From Phenylobacterium montanum (GTDB lineage Bacteria; Pseudomonadota; Alphaproteobacteria; Caulobacterales; Caulobacteraceae): DNA of 64,000 nucleotides. Positions 51,835 through 60,235 of the stretch are shown here, piece after piece (positions within the stretch are counted from its first letter, which is position 1; every line of letters starts with the position of its first letter). The notes under the pieces were generated by a model, which was given only the letters and a program-made list of their open reading frames with translations, searched no databases and was not told where the DNA came from. The stretch is taken from NCBI RefSeq assembly GCF_018135625.1, contig NZ_CP073078.1, positions 5,054,501-5,118,500 of the forward strand, written 5' to 3'. The translations under genes and the position numbers were made by a program.

Positions 51835-52983
51835 ATGGACCCTCTCAGTCCGGTCTACATCACCGGTTGCGGCGCCTTCCTTCCGGGCCAGCCGATCGAC
51901 AACGAAATCATGGAAGACCACATCGGCCGGGTCGGCGGCGCGCCGTCGGTGTTCGGCCGCCGGGCCCTGCGCTGGAACGGCATCGCCCGCCGCCACTACG
52001 CCCTGACCCCCGAAGGCCGCTGGCTGCACTCCAACGCCTCCATGAGCGCCGAGGCGGTGCTGAGGGCGCTGGAGGCGGCGGGCCTTGGCCGCGCCGACCT
52101 CGACTGCCTGGCGGCCGCGACCACCCAGGGAGACCTTCTGGTCCCCGGACACGCCAGCGCCGTGCATGGCGAGCTGGGCGGCGGGGCGCTGGAGCTGGCC
52201 AGCTTCCAATCGGTCTGCGCCTCGGCCCTGATGGCGGCGAAATATGCCTGGATGGCGGTGCGCACCGGCGAGGCGAACTGCGCCGCGGCCTGCGCCGGGG
52301 AGTTCTCCTCCCGCTGGTTCCGGCCTGAGTTCTACGAAGGCGGCGCCCTCATCGACACCAAGGGACGGCTGGCCATGGCGGCCGACTTCCTGCGCTTCAC
52401 CCTGTCGGACGGGGCGGGAGCGGTGGTGATGGAAAGCCGCCCGCGGCCGAAGGGCCTGAGCCTCAGGGTCCAGTGGATCGACATGGTCTCGCTCGCCGGC
52501 CGCTTCGATCCCTGCATGTGGGCCGGCGCCAGCGAGCAGGGCCGGGCCGAGCGCGACGGCGGCTGGAGCCGGCGCGGTCCTCTCGCCGCCCACGCCGAGG
52601 GCGCCATCGCCCTGCAGCAGGACTTCAATCTGCTGAAAGCGGTGATCCGCGCCTGGATCGGGGTCTATCTGGACAAGGTCGACGCCGGCCGCATCGACCC
52701 GCGCGCCGTGGACCATCTGCTCTGCCACTATTCCGCCCGCTCCTTGCGTGAGGAGATCGTCGGCCTCCTCGAAGCCACCCACGCCATGATCCCCGAGGAG
52801 CGCTGGTTCACCACCCTGACCGAGACCGGCAATGTCGGTTCGGCCTCGATCTGGATCATGCTGGAGGCCCTGGTCCGCAGCGGCCGGGTCCAGCCTGGTC
52901 AGCGGATCCTGTGCATCGTGCCCGAAAGCGGCCGCGCCATGGTCGGCTTCATGATGCTCGAGGCGGTGGAGGCGGTGCGATGA
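51835..52983 (+). CDS. 3-oxoacyl-ACP synthase III-like (thiolase-fold) protein
   Basis: A 382-residue KAS III-family protein. The catalytic triad is complete: Cys128 in FQSVCASALM, His298 in LLCHYSARSL and Asn333 in TETGNVGSASIW. KAS III enzymes condense an acyl-CoA with malonyl-ACP, and relatives of this fold make long-chain beta-ketoacids, quinolones or the head-to-head products of OleA. This one is longer than FabH (about 320). ATG 51835, with TTGGAGAAA upstream, is chosen over an upstream frame. It overlaps the next gene by four bases (ATGA) and so starts a coupled set of four genes under a TetR regulator. Confidence 0.9.
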   Translation: MDPLSPVYITGCGAFLPGQPIDNEIMEDHIGRVGGAPSVFGRRALRWNGIARRHYALTPEGRWLHSNASMSAEAVLRALEAAGLGRADLDCLAAATTQGDLLVPGHASAVHGELGGGALELASFQSVCASALMAAKYAWMAVRTGEANCAAACAGEFSSRWFRPEFYEGGALIDTKGRLAMAADFLRFTLSDGAGAVVMESRPRPKGLSLRVQWIDMVSLAGRFDPCMWAGASEQGRAERDGGWSRRGPLAAHAEGAIALQQDFNLLKAVIRAWIGVYLDKVDAGRIDPRAVDHLLCHYSARSLREEIVGLLEATHAMIPEERWFTTLTETGNVGSASIWIMLEALVRSGRVQPGQRILCIVPESGRAMVGFMMLEAVEAVR

Positions 52984-53678
52984 GCGGCGCCCTCGTCATC
53001 GCCGAGCCGGACGCGGACGAGGCCGTCGCCGCGGTCCTGCGCAAGCTGGCCGTGGTCTGGACCGGCTTCGAGGCCCGGCTGGAGGCCGTGCCCCTGATCC
53101 GCAAGCTGACCCGCGGTCGGTTCGAGCTGGCCGACTACCACGCCTTCCTGGTGCAGCTGCGCCAGCAGGTGAAGGACGGGGCGCTGTGGATGTCCCGGGC
53201 CGCCTCCAACATCGACGAGCAGCACCTGGAGCTGCGCTCGATCCTGATGCGCCACGCCGTGGCCGAGCACCGCGACTTTCGCCTGCTCGACGCCGACTAT
53301 GTCGCCTCCGGCGGCGCGCGCCAGGCCATCGAGAACGGGGAGAAGAACCTGGGCTCCGAGGCCCTGTCGGCCTGGATGTTCCACAAGGCGTCGCAGGCCA
53401 ATCCGTTCGGCCTCCTGGGCGCCATGTTCATCATCGAGGGGCTGGGCTCGATCAAGGCCGGCGAGTGGGGCCGCAGGGTGTGCGAGCGGCTGGACCTGCC
53501 GACCACCGCCGCCCGCTTCCTGCTCTATCACGGTGAGAACGACGCCGGGCACATGGAGGAGTTCCAGGCCATGCTGCGCCTGGTGCTGCCCGATGCGGCC
53601 ACAGCGGCGGCCATCGTCCGCTGCGCCGAGGTCACCGCCCGGCTTTACACCCTGCAGATCGAGGAGATCGCCGCATGA
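52980..53678 (+). CDS. Heme-oxygenase-fold di-iron protein (HDO, 'iron-containing redox enzyme' type)
   Basis: A 232-residue all-helical protein of the heme oxygenase-like fold. Potential iron ligands are in order: Glu84 (QHLELRS), His92 or Glu96/His97 (RHAVAEHRDF), Glu153 (FIIEGLGSIKAG), and YHGENDAGHMEEF with His184, Asp188 and His191. That pattern is found in HDO enzymes such as UndA, BesC and SznF, which use O2 to oxidise or fragment substrates. UndA turns fatty acids into terminal alkenes. The gene overlaps both neighbours by four bases, so it probably acts on the synthase product. Confidence 0.85.
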   Translation: MSGALVIAEPDADEAVAAVLRKLAVVWTGFEARLEAVPLIRKLTRGRFELADYHAFLVQLRQQVKDGALWMSRAASNIDEQHLELRSILMRHAVAEHRDFRLLDADYVASGGARQAIENGEKNLGSEALSAWMFHKASQANPFGLLGAMFIIEGLGSIKAGEWGRRVCERLDLPTTAARFLLYHGENDAGHMEEFQAMLRLVLPDAATAAAIVRCAEVTARLYTLQIEEIAA

Positions 53679-54589
53679 GCGATCCCTTTGATCCCAGAGG
53701 CTTCGATCCGCGCGACCCGGACCCGACCCTGGCCCTCTATCTGGACCAGAGCCTGCCGATCGACGACAGCGCCAAGCGGGCGCTGCTGGACTGCGACCGA
53801 TCCGGCTCGCGCCGCTGGTTGTTCCCGCTGATCCGGCCGGCCCTGCTCGCCGGCTTCGTAGTCATCAAGGGCGTCCGCGCGATCTCGCCCCGGCGGCCGA
53901 ACCTGAACCAGACCCTGCACCGGCTGATCCACTGGGGCCTTCGGACCTTCGCCTCGCCCGAGGCCAACCTCCTGATCCTCAGGCACTTCCACATCGGCAC
54001 GGAGATCCTGGCCTTCATCAAGGCCAACGCCGGGGGCGTCGAGATCGCGACCACGCCGCTCAGGCCTCGGACCCTGAAGGACCTGGAGGCCAACCTGTTC
54101 CTGCAGCACGACCTCAACGTCTACAACTTCATCATCCAGCTCAACGCAGGTCTCAGAGCCCAGGGGCGGGACCTGGAGCCGGTCGCCCAGCCTGACTTCT
54201 CGATGATCTCGGATCGCTTCGAGTTCGATCCCCTGCCCAACGGGCCGCTGAACCGGATCGACGTGCAGACCGCGGTCGAGGCCTACACCCCACTCTACGC
54301 TCTGCTCCTGCCGCGCAAGGACTTCGAGCGCGCGGCCAGCTCGCTGCAGCTGGACGAGGTGGTGGGGATCAGCGTGGCCAAGATCCTGGGCAGTTCCTAC
54401 CACCTGGCCTTCGTCAAGAACGGCCATCCGCTGGTGCGGCTGTCCTCGCTGCAGGCCGGCTACCGGCTGATGATGCACGGCCTCGACTGCGAGGCTTTGC
54501 ACGGCTGGCTGCGCGTCCTCAAGCACCGTCAGGCCCAGGGCCTGCCGCTCGACCCGCGCGCGCCCACCGTCGCCCGCCTCGCCGCCTGA
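53675..54589 (+). CDS. Unrecognised protein of the ketoacyl-synthase operon
   Basis: A 304-residue protein, no family recognised. It is largely helical, has no clear signal peptide, and has one moderately hydrophobic stretch (residues 47-62). The segment HRLIHWGLRTF and then RHFHIGTEILAFI and LQHDLNVYNFIIQL is rich in His and acidic residues spaced as in a metal-binding helical bundle, so another non-haem iron or lipid-binding role is possible. It overlaps the HDO gene by four bases and a 28-base gap leads to the hydrolase gene. Constant coupling with the HDO gene suggests a partner or second-step enzyme. Confidence 0.8.
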   Translation: MSDPFDPRGFDPRDPDPTLALYLDQSLPIDDSAKRALLDCDRSGSRRWLFPLIRPALLAGFVVIKGVRAISPRRPNLNQTLHRLIHWGLRTFASPEANLLILRHFHIGTEILAFIKANAGGVEIATTPLRPRTLKDLEANLFLQHDLNVYNFIIQLNAGLRAQGRDLEPVAQPDFSMISDRFEFDPLPNGPLNRIDVQTAVEAYTPLYALLLPRKDFERAASSLQLDEVVGISVAKILGSSYHLAFVKNGHPLVRLSSLQAGYRLMMHGLDCEALHGWLRVLKHRQAQGLPLDPRAPTVARLAA

Positions 54590-54617
54590 AATCCCTTTCG
54601 AAAACAGGAAGACCAAG

Positions 54618-55382
54618 ATGGACCTCCTCGCTCATGCTGCGCGCCTCGAGCCGCATCTCTCCGTCGTCCGGCCGACCGGCCTTCAGCGCTACCCCGTGGT
54701 GGTGCAGATGCACGACTGCTCCGGCGTCAACGCCACCCAGTTCCGCTATGCCGAGGCTGCACGGGACATCGGCTGCGCCGCGGTGGTGCTGGACTCGTTC
54801 GCCCCGCTCGGCATCAGTCGCCCCGAGGCCAAGGCCACGGTCTGTACGGGCCTGAGGTTCCGCGGCGACCAACGCGCCGTCGATCTTGTGGCGACGCTCA
54901 AGTGGCTCACCCGCCAGCCCTGGGCCGACCCCGACAACATCGTCGTCGCCGGCTGGAGCCACGGCGCCTGGGCCGCCATGGAGGCGCTGGCGGGCTCTGC
55001 TGACGAAGCCCTGGAGGCGCGGGCGCTGCTGTCGCGGCTCAGGGCGGCAATCCTGTTCTACCCCTATGCTGGGGCCGCTTCGCATACCTATCGCCAAGGC
55101 TGGGGGCCGCACCGGCCCAAGGTCTATGCCTGCCTGGCCGGGCGCGACATGGTGGTAGGGCGCGTGGCGCCGGCGCGCACCTTCCAGCGGCTGAGGGACG
55201 ACGGCCTCGACGTACGCATCCTCGACCTGCCGGACGCGGGGCACTGTTTCGACGATCCGGAGACCAATGCTCTTTTCGCCCGCTACAGTCCTTGCCTCGC
55301 CGAGCAGGCCCGCCGCTTCTACCTGGACGCCCTGGCCGAGGCGTCAGCCAAGCCTGGGCCGCGGCTCGCCTTCAGCAGATGA
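54618..55382 (+). CDS. Dienelactone-hydrolase-like serine hydrolase
   Basis: A 254-residue alpha/beta hydrolase. GWSHGAWAAME carries the nucleophile Ser114, where true dienelactone hydrolases have Cys; Asp177 (AGRDMVVG) and His209 (DAGHCFDD) complete a triad. The N-terminal VVVQMHDCSGVNATQFRYAE is typical of the DLH superfamily. It could release, lactonise or hydrolyse the acyl product of the upstream enzymes. AGGAAGA lies about ten bases before ATG 54618. Its end overlaps the convergent alkylsulfatase gene by 11 bases. Confidence 0.88.
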   Translation: MDLLAHAARLEPHLSVVRPTGLQRYPVVVQMHDCSGVNATQFRYAEAARDIGCAAVVLDSFAPLGISRPEAKATVCTGLRFRGDQRAVDLVATLKWLTRQPWADPDNIVVAGWSHGAWAAMEALAGSADEALEARALLSRLRAAILFYPYAGAASHTYRQGWGPHRPKVYACLAGRDMVVGRVAPARTFQRLRDDGLDVRILDLPDAGHCFDDPETNALFARYSPCLAEQARRFYLDALAEASAKPGPRLAFSR

Positions 55383-57261
55383 TCTCGAACCAGAAATCGA
55401 ACACGTCCATCAACTCGAACAGCTCGCCCAGGCCCTGGGCGTCGCCGTCCACGGCCAGGGTTCCGGCGTCGACGGCGGCCGCGACGGTGGTCTCCTTCAG
55501 CGCCAGGGCGACCAGGACCTCGCGGGTCAGGCGCACAGGGATGGCGCCGGGCTCGGCCTTGCCAGGGGTGTGGCGCAGGACGGCGTTCTCGACCGAGAGG
55601 CCATAGCGCTCGCCGGTGTCGGTGAAGGCGAGGTCGAAGGCGAAGGTTCGGGCGCCGGCCTTGTCGCCGTTCAGCCGCACCGACAGGGAGTCCAGCAGCT
55701 GCTCGACCGGCAGGTTGCGCACCTGGCCCGCGGCGCCGGGCCGGGGGAAGGGCGAGGGCGCGCGGGGGTGGCGCAGCTCCAGCGCCCCGGTCAGGTAGAA
55801 GTCGCGCCAGGGACCCGACTCGGACTGATAGCCCAGCTGCTCCAGGGCGTCGGCCTGCAAGAGGCGCGCGTCCATGTTGGCGGGGTCGGCGAACACCAGG
55901 TGATTCACGATCTCGGCCGTCCAGCGGTAGTCGCCGGCGTCGAAGGCCGCCCGCGCCTTGGCCAGCAGGGCCTCAGGTCCGCCGGCCAGCTCGACATAGC
56001 GCCGCCCGGCCTCGGTGGGCGGGTGCTTGTGCAGGTTGGCGGGGTTGCCGTCGAACCAGCCGAGATAGCGCTGGTAGACCGCCTTGGTGTTGTGGCTCAG
56101 GGTCCCGTAGTAGCCGCGGGTGTGCCACTCGGCCGCCAGAGTGGGCGGCAGGGCCAACTGCTCGGCGATCTCAGGGCCGGTCAGCCCGTGATTGGCCAGG
56201 CGCAGGGTCTGGTCGTGGACGTATTTGTAGAGGTCGCGCTGCTGCTTCAGGAACCCGCGCGCCGCGCCCTTGCCCCAGCGCGGCCAGTGGTGGCTGGCGA
56301 ACAGCACCTGGGTCTTGTCGGCGAAGAGGTCGATGGCCTCGTCGACGTACCAGCTCCAGGCCTTGGCGTCGCGCACCTGGGCTCCGCGCAGGGTGACCAG
56401 GTTGTGCAGGTGGCAGGTGCAGTTCTCCGCCATGCACAGGGCGCCGAACTGGGGGAAGAAGAAGTTCATCTCCGCCGGAGCCTCGGTGCCCGGCGTGACC
56501 TGGAACTCGATCTCGACCCCGTCGATGGTCAGCCGCTCGCCGGTTTTGCAGATGCTGCGGGTCGGCGGGACCAGGCCGACGCTGCCCAGCGACACCGCCT
56601 TGCCGAGGCCGCAGTCGACGTGGCCGCGCGGCCCCCGCGGCAGGATCGAGCCGTACATGAACATGGCCCGCCGGGTCATGGCGTTGCCGGCTAGGACGTT
56701 CTCGCTGACGGCCTCCTTCAGGAAGCCTTCCGGGGCGATGATCTCAAGGCCGGCGGCGAGGTCGGCGTCGCTGATCACGCCGCGCACCCCGCCATAGTGG
56801 TCGACGTGGCTGTGGGTGTAGATCACCGCGCTAACGGGCCGCTCGCCCCGGTGCTGGCGCATCAGCTTCAGCGCCGCCGCCGCACACTCGGCCGAGGTCA
56901 GGGGGTCGACCACGATCAGGCCGGTGTCGCCCTCGATGAAGGTGACGTTGGAGATGTCGAAGCCGCGCACCTGATAGACGCCGGGGGTGACCTCGAACAG
57001 GCCGTGTTCGCGGTTCAGCCGGGCCTGGCGCCACAGGCTGGGATTGACCGTGTCGGGGCACGGGCCATCGCCCTGGAAGTCGTAGAGGCTCATGTCCCAG
57101 ACGGTGCGGCCGTCCGCGGTCATGATCCGGCCGTCGGGGATCGTGCCCACGAAACCGCGATGGGCGAGGGCGAAGTCCGCCCCGTCGTCGGCCGGCAGCT
57201 GCGCCGCCAGCTCGGCCTGGGCCTTGCGGGTGGCGTCGGTGGCGTCCTTGGGTTCGATCAT
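55372..57261 (-). CDS. Alkyl sulfatase, SdsA1-like (metallo-beta-lactamase fold)
   Basis: A 629-residue protein. The zinc-binding motif THSHVDHYGG is near residue 165, followed by the AENCTCHLHNLVTLRGAQVR segment typical of SdsA-type alkylsulfatases, a helical dimerisation domain, and a C-terminal SCP2-like domain (from about 515) that holds the alkyl chain. These enzymes hydrolyse primary alkyl sulfates such as SDS to alcohol and sulfate. No signal peptide is evident, unlike in SdsA1. ATG 57261 has AAGGGG upstream. It is convergent with the hydrolase gene of the synthase operon. Confidence 0.92.
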   Translation of the reverse strand: MIEPKDATDATRKAQAELAAQLPADDGADFALAHRGFVGTIPDGRIMTADGRTVWDMSLYDFQGDGPCPDTVNPSLWRQARLNREHGLFEVTPGVYQVRGFDISNVTFIEGDTGLIVVDPLTSAECAAAALKLMRQHRGERPVSAVIYTHSHVDHYGGVRGVISDADLAAGLEIIAPEGFLKEAVSENVLAGNAMTRRAMFMYGSILPRGPRGHVDCGLGKAVSLGSVGLVPPTRSICKTGERLTIDGVEIEFQVTPGTEAPAEMNFFFPQFGALCMAENCTCHLHNLVTLRGAQVRDAKAWSWYVDEAIDLFADKTQVLFASHHWPRWGKGAARGFLKQQRDLYKYVHDQTLRLANHGLTGPEIAEQLALPPTLAAEWHTRGYYGTLSHNTKAVYQRYLGWFDGNPANLHKHPPTEAGRRYVELAGGPEALLAKARAAFDAGDYRWTAEIVNHLVFADPANMDARLLQADALEQLGYQSESGPWRDFYLTGALELRHPRAPSPFPRPGAAGQVRNLPVEQLLDSLSVRLNGDKAGARTFAFDLAFTDTGERYGLSVENAVLRHTPGKAEPGAIPVRLTREVLVALALKETTVAAAVDAGTLAVDGDAQGLGELFELMDVFDFWFEIIC

Positions 57262-57277
57262 GCGCCCCTTCCCCCTA

Positions 57278-57544
57278 TCAGTGGCCCTGAGCGGGCGTGG
57301 CGCCCCCTTCCTGCTTGGCGCGCGCGGCCTTGATGGCATCTCGGCACTCCGGCGAGACCTTGTCCAGGTTCTTCCACAGGCAGAGTTTGACCGCCTGCCG
57401 GTCCAGCGCCGCGACCTCGCTGGGGCACAGGGCCCTGGCCGAAGCCATGCAGGCCTGACGCGGGCTCTGGGGGGCTGTCTGGGCCTGGGCGGCGCCGGTC
57501 AGGGCGAGGGCTGCGAGAGCGAGCGAACAGGCGATCCGGCGCAT
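57278..57544 (-). CDS. Small exported cysteine-containing protein
   Basis: An 88-residue protein with a signal peptide (MRRIACSLALAALALTGAAQA, cleaved near residue 21) and four cysteines in the mature part (QACM, ALCPSE, KLCLW, PECRD). The even spacing suggests two disulfides in a helical hairpin. Function unknown. It lies 16 bases upstream of the alkylsulfatase gene on the same strand and may be co-transcribed with it. Confidence 0.65.
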   Translation of the reverse strand: MRRIACSLALAALALTGAAQAQTAPQSPRQACMASARALCPSEVAALDRQAVKLCLWKNLDKVSPECRDAIKAARAKQEGGATPAQGH

Positions 57545-57721
57545 CGGGGGCTCCAGGTTTGCGACAAATTGGCAGATGATGTGTCAATATCAAGGGGCGA
57601 GATTGAGGCCACAGGCGGGAAGCGACCCGGGGTTCGGGTAAGGATCAAAAAGATCGTTGCCGGATCGCCGGATCGGCCGCACATTACCGATAGTTCATGA
57701 TCTCACTGGGGGGTGAGGCTT

Positions 57722-57904
57722 ATGGAACCTGCGCGTACGGCGCTGCGACGGCCGGTCCTGATGGTCGCCATCGCCGCCATGGCTTTCGGGGTTGGGCTGT
57801 TGGCCGTGCAATCCGGCTTCCGCCAGGCGCGCGCGCCCACGGTCGAGACGGCGGCCATACGGGAATGGAATGCGATGGTCACGCCTCACGGGCCTGATCG
57901 TTAG
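57722..57904 (+). CDS. Small single-span membrane protein
   Basis: About 60 residues with one hydrophobic helix (LMVAIAAMAFGVGLLAV, about residues 13-29) and a polar tail. GGGGGTGAGG just upstream is a strong ribosome-binding site for ATG 57722; an in-frame GTG at 57713 is less likely. Length and isolation keep confidence moderate. It converges on the MFS gene with three bases between. Confidence 0.5.
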   Translation: MEPARTALRRPVLMVAIAAMAFGVGLLAVQSGFRQARAPTVETAAIREWNAMVTPHGPDR

Positions 57905-57907
57905 GGC

Positions 57908-59215
57908 TTAGGTCGCCTTCAGGGCGGGCGAGAGCGCCAGAGTCGCGCGGCGCCGCCAGGCCACGGGCTCGATCGGCCCCAGCACAAGCCCCCAGCAGAT
58001 AACGCCGGCGATCGACAGGGTTGCGGCGGCCAGGAAGGCCGGGCGGAACGAGCCGGTGGTCTGCACGATCCAACCGGTGACCATGGGCGCGCTGATCCCG
58101 GCGAGGTTGCCCACCAGGTTCTGGATGCCCATCCAGCGTCCTGCGGCCGCAGGGCCGGCCAGGGTCTGACCGACGGTGAAGGTCATCGGGCTCATCGCGC
58201 CGGAACAGAAGGCGGCCAGGCAGAGGCAGGGCGCGACCCAGGTTCGCGAGGCGTAGGCGGTCAGGACCAGCATCACCCCACAGCCGGCCATGCCGCCCAG
58301 CATGAAAGCCTTGCGCGCCAGGGTGACGCCGCCGCCCCGGCGGATCATGTGGTCGGAAAGGTGGCCCGAAAGCGCCGCGCCGACGGCTTGCGAGGCCGGC
58401 ACGGCCGCGCCGATCCAGGCCATGGCGGTCAGGGAGAAGTGCTCCGCCTTGACCAGGAACAGCGGCAACCAGGTCAGGATCAGATAGGGCGAGTAGGAAT
58501 AGCAGAACTGGCCGAACGAGACGCCCCACAGATCCCTCTGCCGCAGGATCTCGCCGAACCCGGGCGCTTCCACCGCCGGCTCGGCCGGGTGGGCCGGCGT
58601 TGAGCCGGGCAGGGGGGTGGCGAACCAGGGCAGCAGCCACAGCAGCGACACCGCGCCCAGGCAGAGGAACACCGCCTGCCAGCCGAACCGGGCCAGGATC
58701 AGCCCGCCCGCCAGGGTCCCGGCCGCCGGCCCGACGAACATGCCGACCGAGATGATCGCATTGGCGAAGCCGCGCTGACGGTCGGGGGCGTGCTCGGCGA
58801 GCAGGCGGGCGTTGGCCGGAAAGATCACGCTTTCGCCCAGGCCCAGCATCAGGCGCAGGACCAAAAGGCTCGCAAAGCCGGTGGTGACTCCGCACAGCAT
58901 GGTGGCGCCGGCCCAGACTGTCAGCCCGCCGGCCAGGACCCAGCGGATAGGGAATTTCTGGGCGACCACGCCGGCGACCGGCTGGGCCAGGGCGTAGGTC
59001 CAAAAGAAGGACGACAACAGCACGCCCATCTGGGCGGCGTCCAGGCGCAGCTGGTCCTTGAGCAGCGGCGCGGCCACCGACAGGCTGCCGCGGTCGGCGT
59101 AGTTGAGGAACATCAGAAGGGCCAAGAGCCCGATCAGTCGCGTCGATACCCCCGTCGCGCCTGACCGGGCCTCCATTGGCCGCGCGCCCTGCCGGTCGCC
59201 CCGATCGTCCAGCAT
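57908..59215 (-). CDS. MFS transporter, anion:cation symporter (ACS) family
   Basis: A 435-residue 12-helix transporter. MFLNYADRGSLSVAAPLL in helix 1 and the loop LRLMLGLGESVIFPANARLLAEH in helix 4 are typical of ACS members, which carry hexuronates, tartrate, phthalate or other organic anions with H+ or Na+. The cytoplasmic loop motif is degenerate. A start at 59176 (MEARSG) is an alternative. Neighbouring genes do not fix its substrate. Confidence 0.9.
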   Translation of the reverse strand: MLDDRGDRQGARPMEARSGATGVSTRLIGLLALLMFLNYADRGSLSVAAPLLKDQLRLDAAQMGVLLSSFFWTYALAQPVAGVVAQKFPIRWVLAGGLTVWAGATMLCGVTTGFASLLVLRLMLGLGESVIFPANARLLAEHAPDRQRGFANAIISVGMFVGPAAGTLAGGLILARFGWQAVFLCLGAVSLLWLLPWFATPLPGSTPAHPAEPAVEAPGFGEILRQRDLWGVSFGQFCYSYSPYLILTWLPLFLVKAEHFSLTAMAWIGAAVPASQAVGAALSGHLSDHMIRRGGGVTLARKAFMLGGMAGCGVMLVLTAYASRTWVAPCLCLAAFCSGAMSPMTFTVGQTLAGPAAAGRWMGIQNLVGNLAGISAPMVTGWIVQTTGSFRPAFLAAATLSIAGVICWGLVLGPIEPVAWRRRATLALSPALKAT

Positions 59216-59325
59216 GCGAACGCGCCCATCCCCCCAAAGGAGGCCGCGACGCTGGGGGCGCTCAGAATGGCTCGCAACTGCACATTTTTGACCAAGCGCA
59301 CGAAGTCTGTGGATTTCGCAGCGGG

Positions 59326-60150
59326 TTACCGCCCTTTGAAATCGGCCGGGCGCTTTTCCATGAAGGCCAGCATGCCCTCGCGAGCGTCCTCGGACTTGAG
59401 CAGCGGAAGAAGCTGCAGGAAGACGTGGTGGACGTGGTCGTTGAAGGTCTCGTTCAGGCCCATGCGCATCATCCGCTTGGAGGCCTGCACGGCCAGGGGC
59501 GCGTTGGCAGCGATCTCGGCGGCGATCTCGCGGGCGCGGCGCAGGACGTCGCCGTCGGCCACCACTTCCGAGGCCAGGCCCATCTCCACCGCCTGCTCGG
59601 CGCTCAGGGTGCGGCCGGTGAAGATCAGCTCGGCGGCCTTGGACCAGCCGATCAGCCGCGGCAGGAACCAGGTGCCGCCGGATTCCGGCACGATGCCGCG
59701 CTTGGTGAAGGCGGCGGCCAGCTTGGCGCCCGGGGCGATGATGCGGATGTCGCAGCCCAGAGCGGTGTCGAATCCATAGCCCGCCGCAGAGCCGTTGATG
59801 GCGCAGATGGTCGGCTTTTCCATGTTGAACAGCACGGTCGGCGGGGTGTGCTTGAGGTCCAGGTTGGAGGGGTTCGAGGTTCCGCCGGAGATGCCGCCTT
59901 CGCGCGGCTGGGTCACCTCGGTCAGGTCCAGGCCGGCGCAGAAGGCGCGGCCGGTGGCGGTCAGGATCACCGCCCGCACCGCCGGGTCCTTGTCGGCCTC
60001 CAGCAGGCGGTCGGTCAGCTGGTTCAGCATGTCGCGGCTGATGGTGTTCATCCGCTCGGGCCGGTTCAGGGTGATCACCGCGGTGTGGCCTTCGACGGCG
60101 TACAGCACTTCGGGCGCTTCGGTGACCGCGACGGTCTGGGTCTGGGCCAT
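59326..60150 (-). CDS. Enoyl-CoA hydratase/isomerase family protein
   Basis: A 274-residue crotonase. ITLNRPERMNTIS and AFCAGLDLTEV form the N-terminal and oxyanion-hole regions; CAINGSAAGYGFDTALGCDIRI is the second oxyanion segment and GIVPESGGTWFLPRL holds one catalytic Glu. The other usual acidic residue (in the 'G-GAELA' segment) is not obvious, so an isomerase or other crotonase reaction is possible. GGAGGA lies directly before ATG 60150. It is divergent from the acyl-CoA synthetase gene by 85 bases, which suggests joint use in acyl-CoA metabolism. Confidence 0.9.
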   Translation of the reverse strand: MAQTQTVAVTEAPEVLYAVEGHTAVITLNRPERMNTISRDMLNQLTDRLLEADKDPAVRAVILTATGRAFCAGLDLTEVTQPREGGISGGTSNPSNLDLKHTPPTVLFNMEKPTICAINGSAAGYGFDTALGCDIRIIAPGAKLAAAFTKRGIVPESGGTWFLPRLIGWSKAAELIFTGRTLSAEQAVEMGLASEVVADGDVLRRAREIAAEIAANAPLAVQASKRMMRMGLNETFNDHVHHVFLQLLPLLKSEDAREGMLAFMEKRPADFKGR

Positions 60151-60235
60151 GACGGGTTCCTCCGGTTCATTATCGTTGTTCAGGCGAGCAGGCTAAGGCT
60201 GGCGAGCCGGGCGTCAATGGGCTTAGAACCGCGCC

